A stretch of DNA of 64,000 bases from a virus. Positions within the stretch are counted from its first letter, which is position 1. Every line of letters begins with the position of its first letter. The stretch covers positions 1 to 64,000 of IMG/VR virus record IMGVR_UViG_3300044643_000612. The stretch is one strand, 5' to 3'. Both the position numbers and the translations under genes were made by a program. Of this stretch, positions 35,416 to 43,566 are shown in pieces. The notes under the pieces were generated by a model that saw only the letters and a list, made by a program, of their open reading frames with translations, was not told the origin of the DNA and made no database searches.

Positions 35416-38400
35416 TTGGAACCGCAGATCGTAGAACTGCCCGACGGCACCCGGCTAGAGTTCCCCCCGGGCATGAGCCCAGAGGACATGCTGGCCGCTA
35501 CCAAGCAGTATTATAGCCAGCAAGCCCCTGAGCAGCGCGCCACGGGCGACAAGCCCCCCGAAGCGCTGACCGAGACGGCCCCCGGCGAGTTCACCGGCGA
35601 GAGCGGCGCTCGCTACTCCGACAAGCCGCGCCAGCCACAACTCGTCACCGACCTCGAAGAGACCAACCGCCTGAGCCCCGAGGGTCTGCCGTCGGTTGAG
35701 GACCTGCGCGGCAACATCTTCCGCAACATCCTCGGCAAGGAGCCGCCGCCGTCAACCCCGGAACCCCCGCCCAGTCAGTTCGGAGCGGCGGCTCAAGGCG
35801 TCGCGTTGAGCACGCTGCCCACTCTCGCTGGGTATTTCGGTATGCGCGGGGGCGCCGGCCTCGGGGCACTCACCGGCCCCGCCGCCCCTGTCGCCGTCCC
35901 TGCACTGGCTCTCACCGGAGGAGCGGGGAGCGCGCTGGCCGCAGCGGAAGCGCAGCGGCAAGGGCTGGACGCGCTGCCCGAAGATTTCAAAGCCCGTTTC
36001 GGGCTGTCCGAGGAGCAGATCGCCGCGTCAAAGGAGGCATATCCCTACTCGTTCAACGCTGGCGCGCTGGCCCCCAGCCTGTTGGCTGGGCGTCCGATCT
36101 CCGCCGGGAACATGAAGCTGCTCCAGTCGGCGCTCAAGGAAGTCAACCCGGCGCTGGCCGCCCGGGTGTTCGGCCAAGGCATCAAGGAGGCCGTGCCTGT
36201 CGCCGCGCTGTCCGCTGGAGTCGGCGGCTCCATGGAGGCGGGGGGTCAACTCTTCGACGGCGACAAGAACTTCGACCCTGTCAAGATCGGCCAGTCCGCC
36301 GTTGTCAGTGGGCTCACCGGCTACAGCCCCCGCAACGTCACGGCGCTAGAGCGCAGCCTGATCGGCACCCAACAGCCGACCGCAGCGTCCGACACCCTGC
36401 AAGCGGGCACCCTGCGTCTCGGCGGCGAAGCGACCCCCGTTGACATCCTGCCGCCTGACGTCGTCACCAACCTCGCGTCCGACGTCGCCCGGGTCAACCC
36501 GCAGGCTGGTCGCAGCCTCGTGGCGGGTGCCGAGACCCGCCGCGGTCAGATGCCCGGCGCACTGTCCACAACGGCTGAGAGCCTGCCGGGCGTGCCTCCG
36601 GGCGCGACTGTCGCTGGCATCAAGGACGCCGCCAGCGCCGCCCGCCAAGCACGCCAAGATCGCATTGCGTCCGGCAAGACGAGCATCGTCCAAGGCGCGG
36701 AGGCCGAGCAGGCCGCGGCCAAGGCGGCAACTCCCGAGATTACCGAAGGCGCCATGCCCGCCATCACCCGCGGCAAGGCGGGCGAGGTCGTGCGCGACAC
36801 CCTGTCGGCGCAAAAGCAGGCGGACTTCGACAATTACAAGGCTCTCTATGCCGAGGCAGAGGCGAAGGGCGACGTGCCCATTTCACCGAAGTTTGAGCGC
36901 GGGGAGGGTGCGGAGGTGTTCGACCCTGTGTCAGGCAAGTCCGGCACGCCGCAGGATCTCGGGCCGGACGCTACGGGTGTGATCTCGCAGATCGCTGACG
37001 CCGCCATGGGCCGGCGCAGCACACTCCCCCGCACCAACATCCCGAAGACCGAGGGGGTCCTATCGCAACTGAACCCCGACAACCTCACCTTCCGCACGCT
37101 GATCGACGCCCGACAGGCGTTCAGCACGATTCGCCAGGGTAACGCCGACGCCACTGAGGCCGCCGCCGCCCGGGACGCCATCGCGGCTATTGACAGCACG
37201 CTCAAGGACCTGACGGCGGCGGGGCGCTTCGGCGACTCTGAGGCCGCCACCGCGTGGTCGTCGGCCAACTCTGCGTTCAGCGGTTTCATGTCTCGGTGGG
37301 ACGACACCTTCGCCGACCGGATCGTCGCCAGTGACGCCCCGGGTGCCAGCGCCGCGATCTTCGGAGGCCCGGACACCCTGCCCGGCCAGACGCCTAACCG
37401 GGTTCGCGACCTCGCCGACCTGCGCGACCGCCTCGGGCAGGACAGCGCGGAGTGGGCCGCTGTGCAGCAGGAGATGCTGGACCGCGCCCTGAGCCGGGAC
37501 ATGGGCAAGGGCACCTTCGGCACGGCGTTCGCCAAGTGGGAGCGCATCAACCCGGAACTGGCCGCGCTGCTGGTGCCAGAGGGGGGCCGCAACGCCCTGG
37601 TCCGCGCACAAGGAGAAATCAAGGCAGCGACCGAAGCGTCCGTCGCGGCGAAAGCCCGCGGCGTCCGTGCCACCGAGCGCGCCACCACCTTGATGAAGCG
37701 GACAGAGGATGCGTTCAAGGCGAAGGTTGAGCCCGCTTCGCAGGGCCTGAACTTCATGTCGACGGGGGCGCTGGACTTCCGCAACGCTGTTGACGGCTGG
37801 ACACCCTCGCAACGCCAAGCGGCGAAGGTCGGTGTGCGCCAAGCCATGCGCGACGCGGCATCCAAGCCCGACGCCTCGATCCGACTGCTGGCCGACCTGG
37901 CCGACAACACTGATGCGCAGGCCAACCTGCGCTCCCTGCTTGGGAACGCCGAGGCCGACGACATTATCCGCAAGGCCGTTGCCGCCAAGGAGGTCGCGAA
38001 GCGCATTGGCGCTCTGGAGCAGGGCGCCCGGTCGGGTCTCGGCGCCGCACCCACGGAGCGGGACCTTTCAGACATCGCGCCCGACGTCATCGTTAAGTCC
38101 GGGCCGATGGGCAACAAGGTGGAGTTGTTTGACAACTTCTTCCAGTCTGTCTCGCGCCTGCTGACCGCCAAGGGCCTGTCCAGCGCGGAGGCGCTTCAGG
38201 TGTCTCGCGACCTGCTGGACCCGGAGAAGGCGGATCTGGTGCGCGACCAGCTTGCCAAGCAAATCGGCGAGGGGCCAGCGGACGCCGCCCGCCGCCGGGC
38301 GCAAGCGTTCTACGGGCCGATGGCGGAGCGCCTTGGTATCGCCGCCACCCGTGCCGCCGTGACGCAACGCGAGCCCCCACCCAAAGCCGAAGCACCTGCC

Positions 38401-38982
38401 GCGCCGCCGGCGGAAGAGGAAAAGGCCGAGTTCATCTCGCTCACGGCGCCGACCCCGGAAGCCGCGATCACTGTCGCATCAACAATGGAGTTGCCTGCGG
38501 AGCGCGCTGCGGAAATCGCCGCCCCGATCATCGCCAACGAACAGGTTGAGGGCACAGGCGACAATCCGCGATCCAGCGCAGTCGGGTACGGGCAGTTCAT
38601 CGACCCGACCTTTATCGCCTACTACCGCAAGGCTTTCCCTCAAGAAGCGCGGGGCCTTTCCGAGCAGGACATCCTCGCCAAGCGCGGCACCGGCGTCGAG
38701 CGCCCCATGCTCTTGGCTTACACGCAGGACAACGTCGGCGCCTTGGTGCAGAACGGCATGAAGTTGACCCTGCAAAACCTATACGCGCTGCATCACATGG
38801 GCGCGGCGCTTGGGGTAGAACTGCTTCGCGCCCGGCCAGATCAGCCCGCCGAGCAGGTGCTAGGCGCCGACGTGGTCCGGGCCAACCCGCAATTCAGCGG
38901 TATGACCGCCGGGCAGGCCGTGAAGTGGCTCGCATCGCACGCAGCCAAGGGTGTTCCGATCACCCGGCCCGGCGCCGCATAG
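35416..38982 (+). CDS. Large internal virion protein with lytic transglycosylase-like domain
   Basis: A TTG start is supported by CAGGGGG upstream. The 1188-residue protein begins with VELPDGTRLEFPPGMSPEDMLAAT, has a small hydrophobic stretch at about 130-175, long helical middle, and at 1025-1180 a domain IANEQVEGTGDNPRSSAVGYGQFIDPTF...LLAYTQDN, the SLT/lysozyme-like pattern with Glu in ANEQ as likely catalyst. It would open peptidoglycan during DNA ejection. Its 3' end overlaps the convergent helicase gene by 23 bases. Confidence 0.75.
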   Translation: MEPQIVELPDGTRLEFPPGMSPEDMLAATKQYYSQQAPEQRATGDKPPEALTETAPGEFTGESGARYSDKPRQPQLVTDLEETNRLSPEGLPSVEDLRGNIFRNILGKEPPPSTPEPPPSQFGAAAQGVALSTLPTLAGYFGMRGGAGLGALTGPAAPVAVPALALTGGAGSALAAAEAQRQGLDALPEDFKARFGLSEEQIAASKEAYPYSFNAGALAPSLLAGRPISAGNMKLLQSALKEVNPALAARVFGQGIKEAVPVAALSAGVGGSMEAGGQLFDGDKNFDPVKIGQSAVVSGLTGYSPRNVTALERSLIGTQQPTAASDTLQAGTLRLGGEATPVDILPPDVVTNLASDVARVNPQAGRSLVAGAETRRGQMPGALSTTAESLPGVPPGATVAGIKDAASAARQARQDRIASGKTSIVQGAEAEQAAAKAATPEITEGAMPAITRGKAGEVVRDTLSAQKQADFDNYKALYAEAEAKGDVPISPKFERGEGAEVFDPVSGKSGTPQDLGPDATGVISQIADAAMGRRSTLPRTNIPKTEGVLSQLNPDNLTFRTLIDARQAFSTIRQGNADATEAAAARDAIAAIDSTLKDLTAAGRFGDSEAATAWSSANSAFSGFMSRWDDTFADRIVASDAPGASAAIFGGPDTLPGQTPNRVRDLADLRDRLGQDSAEWAAVQQEMLDRALSRDMGKGTFGTAFAKWERINPELAALLVPEGGRNALVRAQGEIKAATEASVAAKARGVRATERATTLMKRTEDAFKAKVEPASQGLNFMSTGALDFRNAVDGWTPSQRQAAKVGVRQAMRDAASKPDASIRLLADLADNTDAQANLRSLLGNAEADDIIRKAVAAKEVAKRIGALEQGARSGLGAAPTERDLSDIAPDVIVKSGPMGNKVELFDNFFQSVSRLLTAKGLSSAEALQVSRDLLDPEKADLVRDQLAKQIGEGPADAARRRAQAFYGPMAERLGIAATRAAVTQREPPPKAEAPAAPPAEEEKAEFISLTAPTPEAAITVASTMELPAERAAEIAAPIIANEQVEGTGDNPRSSAVGYGQFIDPTFIAYYRKAFPQEARGLSEQDILAKRGTGVERPMLLAYTQDNVGALVQNGMKLTLQNLYALHHMGAALGVELLRARPDQPAEQVLGADVVRANPQFSGMTAGQAVKWLASHAAKGVPITRPGAA

Positions 38983-40321
38983 CCTCAAGCAGCACGTCCT
39001 GCACGCTGCGCTTGTTGACGAGTCGGTCCAGCACCATCGCGTCCACCGTCCCCTTGGCGAGGATGTAGTGGATAAAGACAGGCCGGTCGTAGCCGGACTG
39101 CTTCTGGCGCTGCGGGCCGATCCGCTCGATGATCTGGTCGTGTTCCTCAAGGTTCCAGTTCAGGCCGAAGAACGCGAGGATGTTGCCGCCGTCCTGTAGG
39201 TTCAGGCCGTGGCCCGCCGACGCCGGATGCGCGACCAGCACCGGGATGCGCCCAGCGTTCCAGTCCACAATCGTCTTGGGGTTGTCGTCCAGCGGCTTGG
39301 CCCCTGGAACCGCAGCGAGGATCCGCGCCAGATCGCTCTTGAAGTTGTAGGCGACCAGCACGGGCATCCCGTTGGCCTCCTCCACCACGCTCTTGAGCGC
39401 GTCGATCTTCTCGTCATGCACGACGGCCCACGAGCCGTCCTCCTTGTAGACCGCGCCATTCGACAACTGGAGGCACTTGCTGGTGCGCACCGCAGCGTTC
39501 ACGGCCTCCACGCCCTCGCCCTCGATGAGCGCCCACATGTCGCGCTCCATCTCCTCGTAGGTCTTGCGCGCGTCCTTCGGCAACTCGACCTCGATCACGT
39601 TGCGGATCGGCTCGTCGACGTCCAAGCCCTTGACCGTCAGGCACACGTCCTTGAGCCGGTCCTCGATCTCAGCCTGCGCGAACTCGCGTGGCTGGAGGCT
39701 GTAGCCGTCCCAGCCCTTGGTGAACCAGCGCGCCTCGAACGCCGAGAACGTGCGGCCCAGCCGCTCGCCGCGGTCAACGAACCAGACCTGGCCCCACAGG
39801 TCCTTGAGCCCATTCGGTGCCGGCGTGCCCGTCAGGCCGATAAACCGGCGCGACTTGGTGTGCGCCACCTTCGCCAGCGCCCGCGCCCGGGAGCCGCCCT
39901 GCCGGGTGCGGTAGGACTTCAGGCGGGTCAACTCGTCGGCGATCACCGTCTTGAACGGCCAGCCCTCGCCGTAGTGGGCGACGAGCCAGGGCACGTTGTC
40001 GTAGTTGGTGGCGTAGACGTCAGCAGGAAGGCGCAGGGCGGCCTCTCGCTGCTTGGCGGTGCCCAACACTGGCACGACCCGTAGCGCCTGTGTGTGAGCC
40101 CATTTGGCGGCTTCCTGTGGCCATGTGCTGCTCACGACGCGCTTCGGTGCCAGCACCAGCGCGGGGAACACCTCCTCGACCGTGTCCAGCGCGCTCAGGG
40201 CCGTCAGCACCGTGACCGTCTTGCCCCCGCCCATCGGCATCCACAGGACGCTGCGGCGCAGGTTGTAGAGGTGGTCGAGGGCCTCGCGCTGGTAGTCGTG
40301 CGGCGTGAAGGTGCGGGTCAC
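38960..40321 (-). CDS. SNF2-like superfamily 2 helicase
   Basis: The GTG start at 40321 overlaps the upstream stop (GTGA) and gives 453 residues. Motifs: FTPHDYQREAL (Q-like), MPMGGGKT (Walker A), VIADELTRLKS (Walker B, DE), GLTGTPAPNG (motif III), SAGHGLNLQDGG (motif V), QIIERIGPQRQ (motif VI). This is the compact phage SNF2-type ATPase that accompanies VRR-NUC and PolA genes, presumably acting in replication or recombination. It is the last gene of the leftward replication operon. Confidence 0.88.
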   Translation of the reverse strand: MTRTFTPHDYQREALDHLYNLRRSVLWMPMGGGKTVTVLTALSALDTVEEVFPALVLAPKRVVSSTWPQEAAKWAHTQALRVVPVLGTAKQREAALRLPADVYATNYDNVPWLVAHYGEGWPFKTVIADELTRLKSYRTRQGGSRARALAKVAHTKSRRFIGLTGTPAPNGLKDLWGQVWFVDRGERLGRTFSAFEARWFTKGWDGYSLQPREFAQAEIEDRLKDVCLTVKGLDVDEPIRNVIEVELPKDARKTYEEMERDMWALIEGEGVEAVNAAVRTSKCLQLSNGAVYKEDGSWAVVHDEKIDALKSVVEEANGMPVLVAYNFKSDLARILAAVPGAKPLDDNPKTIVDWNAGRIPVLVAHPASAGHGLNLQDGGNILAFFGLNWNLEEHDQIIERIGPQRQKQSGYDRPVFIHYILAKGTVDAMVLDRLVNKRSVQDVLLEAMRRRAG

Positions 40322-40602
40322 ACGAGGTCGCCGCCGAACAGCTTGTCGGCGTCGACACGGAAGCCGAAGCCCCGGCGGTTGATGACGGAGCCCTCCGGCA
40401 CTTTCTGCCGGATGCGGTGGATCACGACCGACAGGTGGGTGTGCGACTTGCGCCAAGCGTCCATCGACGACGAGGTGTCAAGGCCGATGGCCGTGGCCAG
40501 ATGCACGTTGCTGGCGTAACCCTCGTGCTCAAGCAGGTAAGCCAGCACCAGCGCCTCCTGTGGGCCGAGGTTGAACATGTCGGCCAGTTGCGAGATGGTC
40601 AT
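40318..40602 (-). CDS. Winged-helix DNA-binding protein (94 aa)
   Basis: The start is ATG 40602 (ATGA overlap). The order LGPQEALVLAYLLEHEG...SSMDAWRKSHTHLSVVIHRIRQKVPEGSVINRRGFGFRVD resembles the OmpR-type winged helix, with recognition helix around HLSVVIHRIRQKV and wing GFGF. It has no receiver domain, so it is a stand-alone DNA binder, possibly a transcription regulator of this module. Confidence 0.72.
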   Translation of the reverse strand: MTISQLADMFNLGPQEALVLAYLLEHEGYASNVHLATAIGLDTSSSMDAWRKSHTHLSVVIHRIRQKVPEGSVINRRGFGFRVDADKLFGGDLV

Positions 40603-41039
40603 GCGATGTGCCTTCCGTCGGTCTTGAGGCGAGGGGGTTTGGACATGACGAAGGGGGTCTGCTTCGAGTAGACCACCTTCTGGTGCGCCGGGCAGTAGGA
40701 GCGGTGCCCCTCGGTGTCGGCGCAGCAGGAATAGATCCCGTCGTCCTTGACGATGGGGAAGGCGCACTCACCGAACTTGCGCTCGGTCCACAGGCTCATC
40801 GGCGAGCCCCGCACCGGCGCGACGCTGACGGGCGGCTGCACCTTGGGCGGGCGCGGGGTAGCGGGTCTCGCCGGCTTGGCACCAGGTGCCCCCGGCGCCT
40901 GACGTCGGAGGCCCATGCGGCGCAGCTTGCCGAGGACGGAGTTGCGCGTGGTGCCGAGGACCTTGCTGATCTCCGCGGCGCTCTTGCCCTCGGCCCACAG
41001 GCTTTCGAGGGTGTCGGTGTTTTTATCGGTCCAAATCAT
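40599..41039 (-). CDS. GcrA-like cell-cycle regulator
   Basis: The N-terminus WTDKNTDTLESLWAEGKSAAEISKVLGTTRNSVLGKLRRMGL is the GcrA DNA-binding helix set; after a Pro-rich linker, the C-terminal part has ECAFPIVKDDGIYSCCADTEGHRSYCPAHQKVVY, the Cys/His-containing sigma70-contact-like domain. GcrA works with adenine-methylated promoters in Alphaproteobacteria. A phage copy may redirect host RNA polymerase. A second GcrA-like gene lies at 61414. Confidence 0.85.
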   Translation of the reverse strand: MIWTDKNTDTLESLWAEGKSAAEISKVLGTTRNSVLGKLRRMGLRRQAPGAPGAKPARPATPRPPKVQPPVSVAPVRGSPMSLWTERKFGECAFPIVKDDGIYSCCADTEGHRSYCPAHQKVVYSKQTPFVMSKPPRLKTDGRHIA

Positions 41040-41349
41040 GCCCGACTGTATCCCTGCTTGTTAGCTGTCCGTCAAGCGCCAATTCGATGAAGGCGTCCAC
41101 CTCCTCGCGGGAGGCGACCACCCATACCCGGAAGCCGTCGGCGCGTAGCCGGTCGCCCTCGACGACCTGGAGCGGGTGCAGTCGGCCACCCGCCCGCTTG
41201 ACCTCCACGAAGTGCAGGTTCGGCCCCGGCCACCAGACCATGCGGTCAGGGGCGCCGCGCCTGCCGATCCATTGCAGTTTGCGTTGCCGCCCACCCGTCG
41301 CCTTGACGCGAGCGATCAGGTAGGCCTCCACCTTGCCTTCGGGGGTCAC
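41023..41349 (-). CDS. VRR-NUC domain nuclease
   Basis: The 108-residue protein is a single VRR-NUC domain: KLQWIGRRGAPDRMVWWPGPNLHFVEVKRAGGRLHPLQ, with PD and ExK of the PD-(D/E)XK fold. GTG 41349 follows directly after the upstream stop. Such stand-alone enzymes are structure-specific nucleases that act with SNF2 helicases in phages. A homologue (not identical) lies at 61830. Confidence 0.86.
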   Translation of the reverse strand: MTPEGKVEAYLIARVKATGGRQRKLQWIGRRGAPDRMVWWPGPNLHFVEVKRAGGRLHPLQVVEGDRLRADGFRVWVVASREEVDAFIELALDGQLTSRDTVGHDLDR

Positions 41350-42408
41350 TCAGTCCTCCTTCTTATAGCGATATGTCTCGAACCCCGCTGCGGCAAGGGG
41401 CAGGCCGACCGACCACTGGGTGCCCTGCGACATGAGCGCGGCCAGGCCCTGCGCGCTGAACGACACGTCGTCCGCCGTCTCGCAGAGGATCTCGTCGTGG
41501 ACGTGCAGGACCGGGCTGTAGCCCGCCGCCTCCGCCGCGAGCAGGCCGGCGGCGAGGACGTCGCGAGCGACGGCCTGTGTCAGGTTCTCCACAAGTTTTC
41601 CACCGTATGTGTCCAGCCGCTCCCAGCGTCGGGTGTATTGGTTGGTGCCCATGTAGGACAGGCGCCCGTCCTCGTCGACTTGCGGTGACGGGTAGCAGAG
41701 GTAGCGGCCTGATGGCAGGCGGGCGCGCAGCCAGCCGCCGGAGCGCCGGAAGGCAATGCTGCTGGCCCGGTAGACCTCGCCCGGGTTGCTGATGGCGTTG
41801 CGGGCGGCGCGCTCGCAGTCATACCAGAACTTGACCGTCGCCTTGTGCTTCGCGCGCCAAGCCTTGACGATCTCAAGCACTTTGGGTTCGGGCAGGTTGA
41901 CGCCGTAGATCGCGCCCATAGCAGCGAACGCGCCTATACTGCCCTGAAAACCGCAAGCAAGCTCAGAAACTTTCCCGTTTACTTGCCGCTCGTCCTTGGT
42001 TACTTCACTCGGGTCCTTACCGAGGATGCCACCTGCTGTAATCTTGTAGATGTCGTGGCCTATACCTGCGTCGAAGTCTTTGAACGCCTCCAGCTTCCAC
42101 TGCTCGCCGGCAAGCCACGCTAGGACCCGCCCCTCGATGTTGGACAGGTCGGCCACGACCAGCTTGCACCCTGGCGCCGCGACGATAGACCCGCGCACCG
42201 CACTGGCGCACAACTCCATGACGTCGTCGTAGAACACCGTCTCGACGCCCGCCTTCATGGCCTCGATGCCGAGGTCGATCTGCGGCTGCTTCAGGGTCGG
42301 TCGCGGCAGATTTTGGGGCTGGAAAATGCGCCCTGAGTTGGAGACGATGCGCCCGTTCGCCATGAAACGGTTGCGCGGGCCGGCGTTCACGATGTCATAC
42401 GTCCGCAC
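41350..42408 (-). CDS. polA: Family A DNA polymerase, C-terminal fragment with C-intein
   Basis: GTG 42408, with GGAGG 7 bases upstream, starts a 352-residue protein. Residues 1-24 are the C-terminal part of an intein (TYDIVNAGPRNRF block F, terminal VSN), and Ser25 is the +1 residue. Then follow SGRIFQPQNLPRP, motif A (VVADLSNIEGR, Asp87), motif B (KVSELACGFQGSIGAF) and motif C (VHDE, Asp305). Alone it has no exonuclease and lacks the first part of the polymerase domain; trans-splicing with the 43279-44511 product would rebuild a 643-residue enzyme. Confidence 0.9.
   Translation of the reverse strand: MRTYDIVNAGPRNRFMANGRIVSNSGRIFQPQNLPRPTLKQPQIDLGIEAMKAGVETVFYDDVMELCASAVRGSIVAAPGCKLVVADLSNIEGRVLAWLAGEQWKLEAFKDFDAGIGHDIYKITAGGILGKDPSEVTKDERQVNGKVSELACGFQGSIGAFAAMGAIYGVNLPEPKVLEIVKAWRAKHKATVKFWYDCERAARNAISNPGEVYRASSIAFRRSGGWLRARLPSGRYLCYPSPQVDEDGRLSYMGTNQYTRRWERLDTYGGKLVENLTQAVARDVLAAGLLAAEAAGYSPVLHVHDEILCETADDVSFSAQGLAALMSQGTQWSVGLPLAAAGFETYRYKKED
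42337..42408 (-). other. C-intein half (24 residues)
   Basis: It contains only the block F and block G segments, shorter than typical C-inteins of about 35 residues. The last residues are Val-Ser-Asn before Ser; Ser replaces the usual His before Asn, as in some DnaE inteins. It begins with its own start codon and overlaps the endonuclease gene by 14 bases. Confidence 0.82.
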
Positions 42409-43312
42409 TGGCGAGCCTCCGCTTGGCCGCCGCAGCCGCACGGCGCTGCGCCCCAACTTCGGCGCGACGCTCCGGCGTCCAGTAGGCGATGAGCGCCTCC
42501 TTCTGGCGCCGCTTCCGCTTATCGTGGTCAATGCGCTCCCGCGCCGCGGCAAGTTGTGACTGTCGTTCGGCACGCTGCTCGTCGGGCAGTTGAGCGTTGA
42601 AAGCCACCAGGCTCTCCGAGATTTTGACGCTCACGCCCGCGACCTGTTCAGGGGTGCGTGCGTCCCACACCTTCTTTGCCCGCGCGCGGGCCGCACGCCT
42701 GGCTTTCAACTTTTCAGACGGCGTGCGCTCCGCAAAGTGTTTCAAAAGCCGTTCACTCTGCGCCTTGCGGTCCTCGTCGGTCCACGCCTTGGGGTTTACG
42801 TTTTTGCGTTCGGCTTTCAAAGCCAGCCGCAGGTTCCGACGCGCTATGCGGTACGCCTCGCGCGGGTTGGCCAACCGCCAGTCTCGGGCTAGCGCCGAGA
42901 GTTCGGCGGCGTGTGCCTGATGCGCTTCACTCTCGCGGCAGCCCCGGGAAAGCGCCGCGCGGTAGGCGGCTTCCCACGCCGGGTCGCGGCGAAGTTCTGC
43001 GGTGGCCGAAACCCCTGCGGGGCCGTCAAACGCCCCTCCAGGTGACAGGTTGTACGGGCTGACCAGCGCCGCGATCTCTTCGATCTCGGCGACAAAAGCC
43101 TCCTCAAGCGTGTCGCATGTCCGCAAGACCTCGATGGTGAACGCCTGCGCGCCGTACTTGCGGATAGCCGCACAGAATGGGTGGTGCGCGCCCTTGGCCG
43201 CGCGCCGCACATGCTGCCCCCAGCGAACCTGTAGCGGTTGAGACGTGAGACCGGCGTAGCTGCGCCCGCTAGGACTGGTCAGCCGGTAAATCGTGTAGCG
43301 TTCCCTCTCCAT
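42395..43312 (-). CDS. GIY-YIG homing endonuclease (free-standing)
   Basis: The 305-residue protein opens with a GIY-YIG domain: YTIYRLTSPSGRSYAGLT (TIY at 7-9, YAG at 19-21), Arg30, His34 and Glu76 in the catalytic positions. The C-terminal half has NUMOD3-like basic repeats (AWTDEDRKAQSERL, RTPSEKLKARRAARA, YWTPERRAEVGAQRR). It lies exactly between the two intein-bearing polymerase fragments and overlaps both (34 and 14 bases). It would cut the uninterrupted polymerase gene and spread the whole insertion. Confidence 0.88.
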   Translation of the reverse strand: MERERYTIYRLTSPSGRSYAGLTSQPLQVRWGQHVRRAAKGAHHPFCAAIRKYGAQAFTIEVLRTCDTLEEAFVAEIEEIAALVSPYNLSPGGAFDGPAGVSATAELRRDPAWEAAYRAALSRGCRESEAHQAHAAELSALARDWRLANPREAYRIARRNLRLALKAERKNVNPKAWTDEDRKAQSERLLKHFAERTPSEKLKARRAARARAKKVWDARTPEQVAGVSVKISESLVAFNAQLPDEQRAERQSQLAAARERIDHDKRKRRQKEALIAYWTPERRAEVGAQRRAAAAAKRRLASADV

Positions 43313-43566
43313 AGGGGTAGCCCTCTCTGCTTTGCCTCTCCGAGGGTAACATGTTCTGAAGTTGAAACATACACTTTATGTTCAACCGTCGCACAAACCC
43401 CGTCGTGCGTAATCACAGGCTTGTCGCCGGAAAACACCACGCCTTCGTGTCGAACCCACGACTCGCCGTCCCACACCAAGTCGTCGGTCGTGACGTCCTC
43501 TATGGGCCGCTCCAAGATGCGTCCAGTGTCGTCCTTGACCCGGACAAGTGTGCCTTCCGCCAAGCA
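43279..43566 (-). other. N-intein half (95 residues)
   Basis: It starts CLAEGTLVRVKDDTGRIL (block A, Cys1), continues IEDVTTDDLVWDGESWV and has block B THDGVCATVEHKVYV with the Thr-x-x-His pair, then ends LGEAKQRGLPLWRGNATRFTG. Length is close to natural split N-inteins (about 90-100). No endonuclease domain is fused. The same AEGT...VTT.D..WDGE.WV pattern recurs in the intein at 63392. Confidence 0.87.

Noticed and set aside
42409-42573. Longer N-terminus for the polymerase C-fragment (start at 42573)
   Set aside because: The extra residues are Arg/Ser/Pro-rich shadow of the endonuclease gene and have no intein character; GTG 42408 has a perfect GGAGG site and begins exactly at intein block F.
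42395-43312. Group I or II intron as explanation for the split polymerase
   Set aside because: Both flanks encode intein blocks (A, B at the 5' part; F, G at the 3' part) with Cys1, terminal Asn and Ser+1, and each half has its own start or stop. No intron RNA core was apparent.
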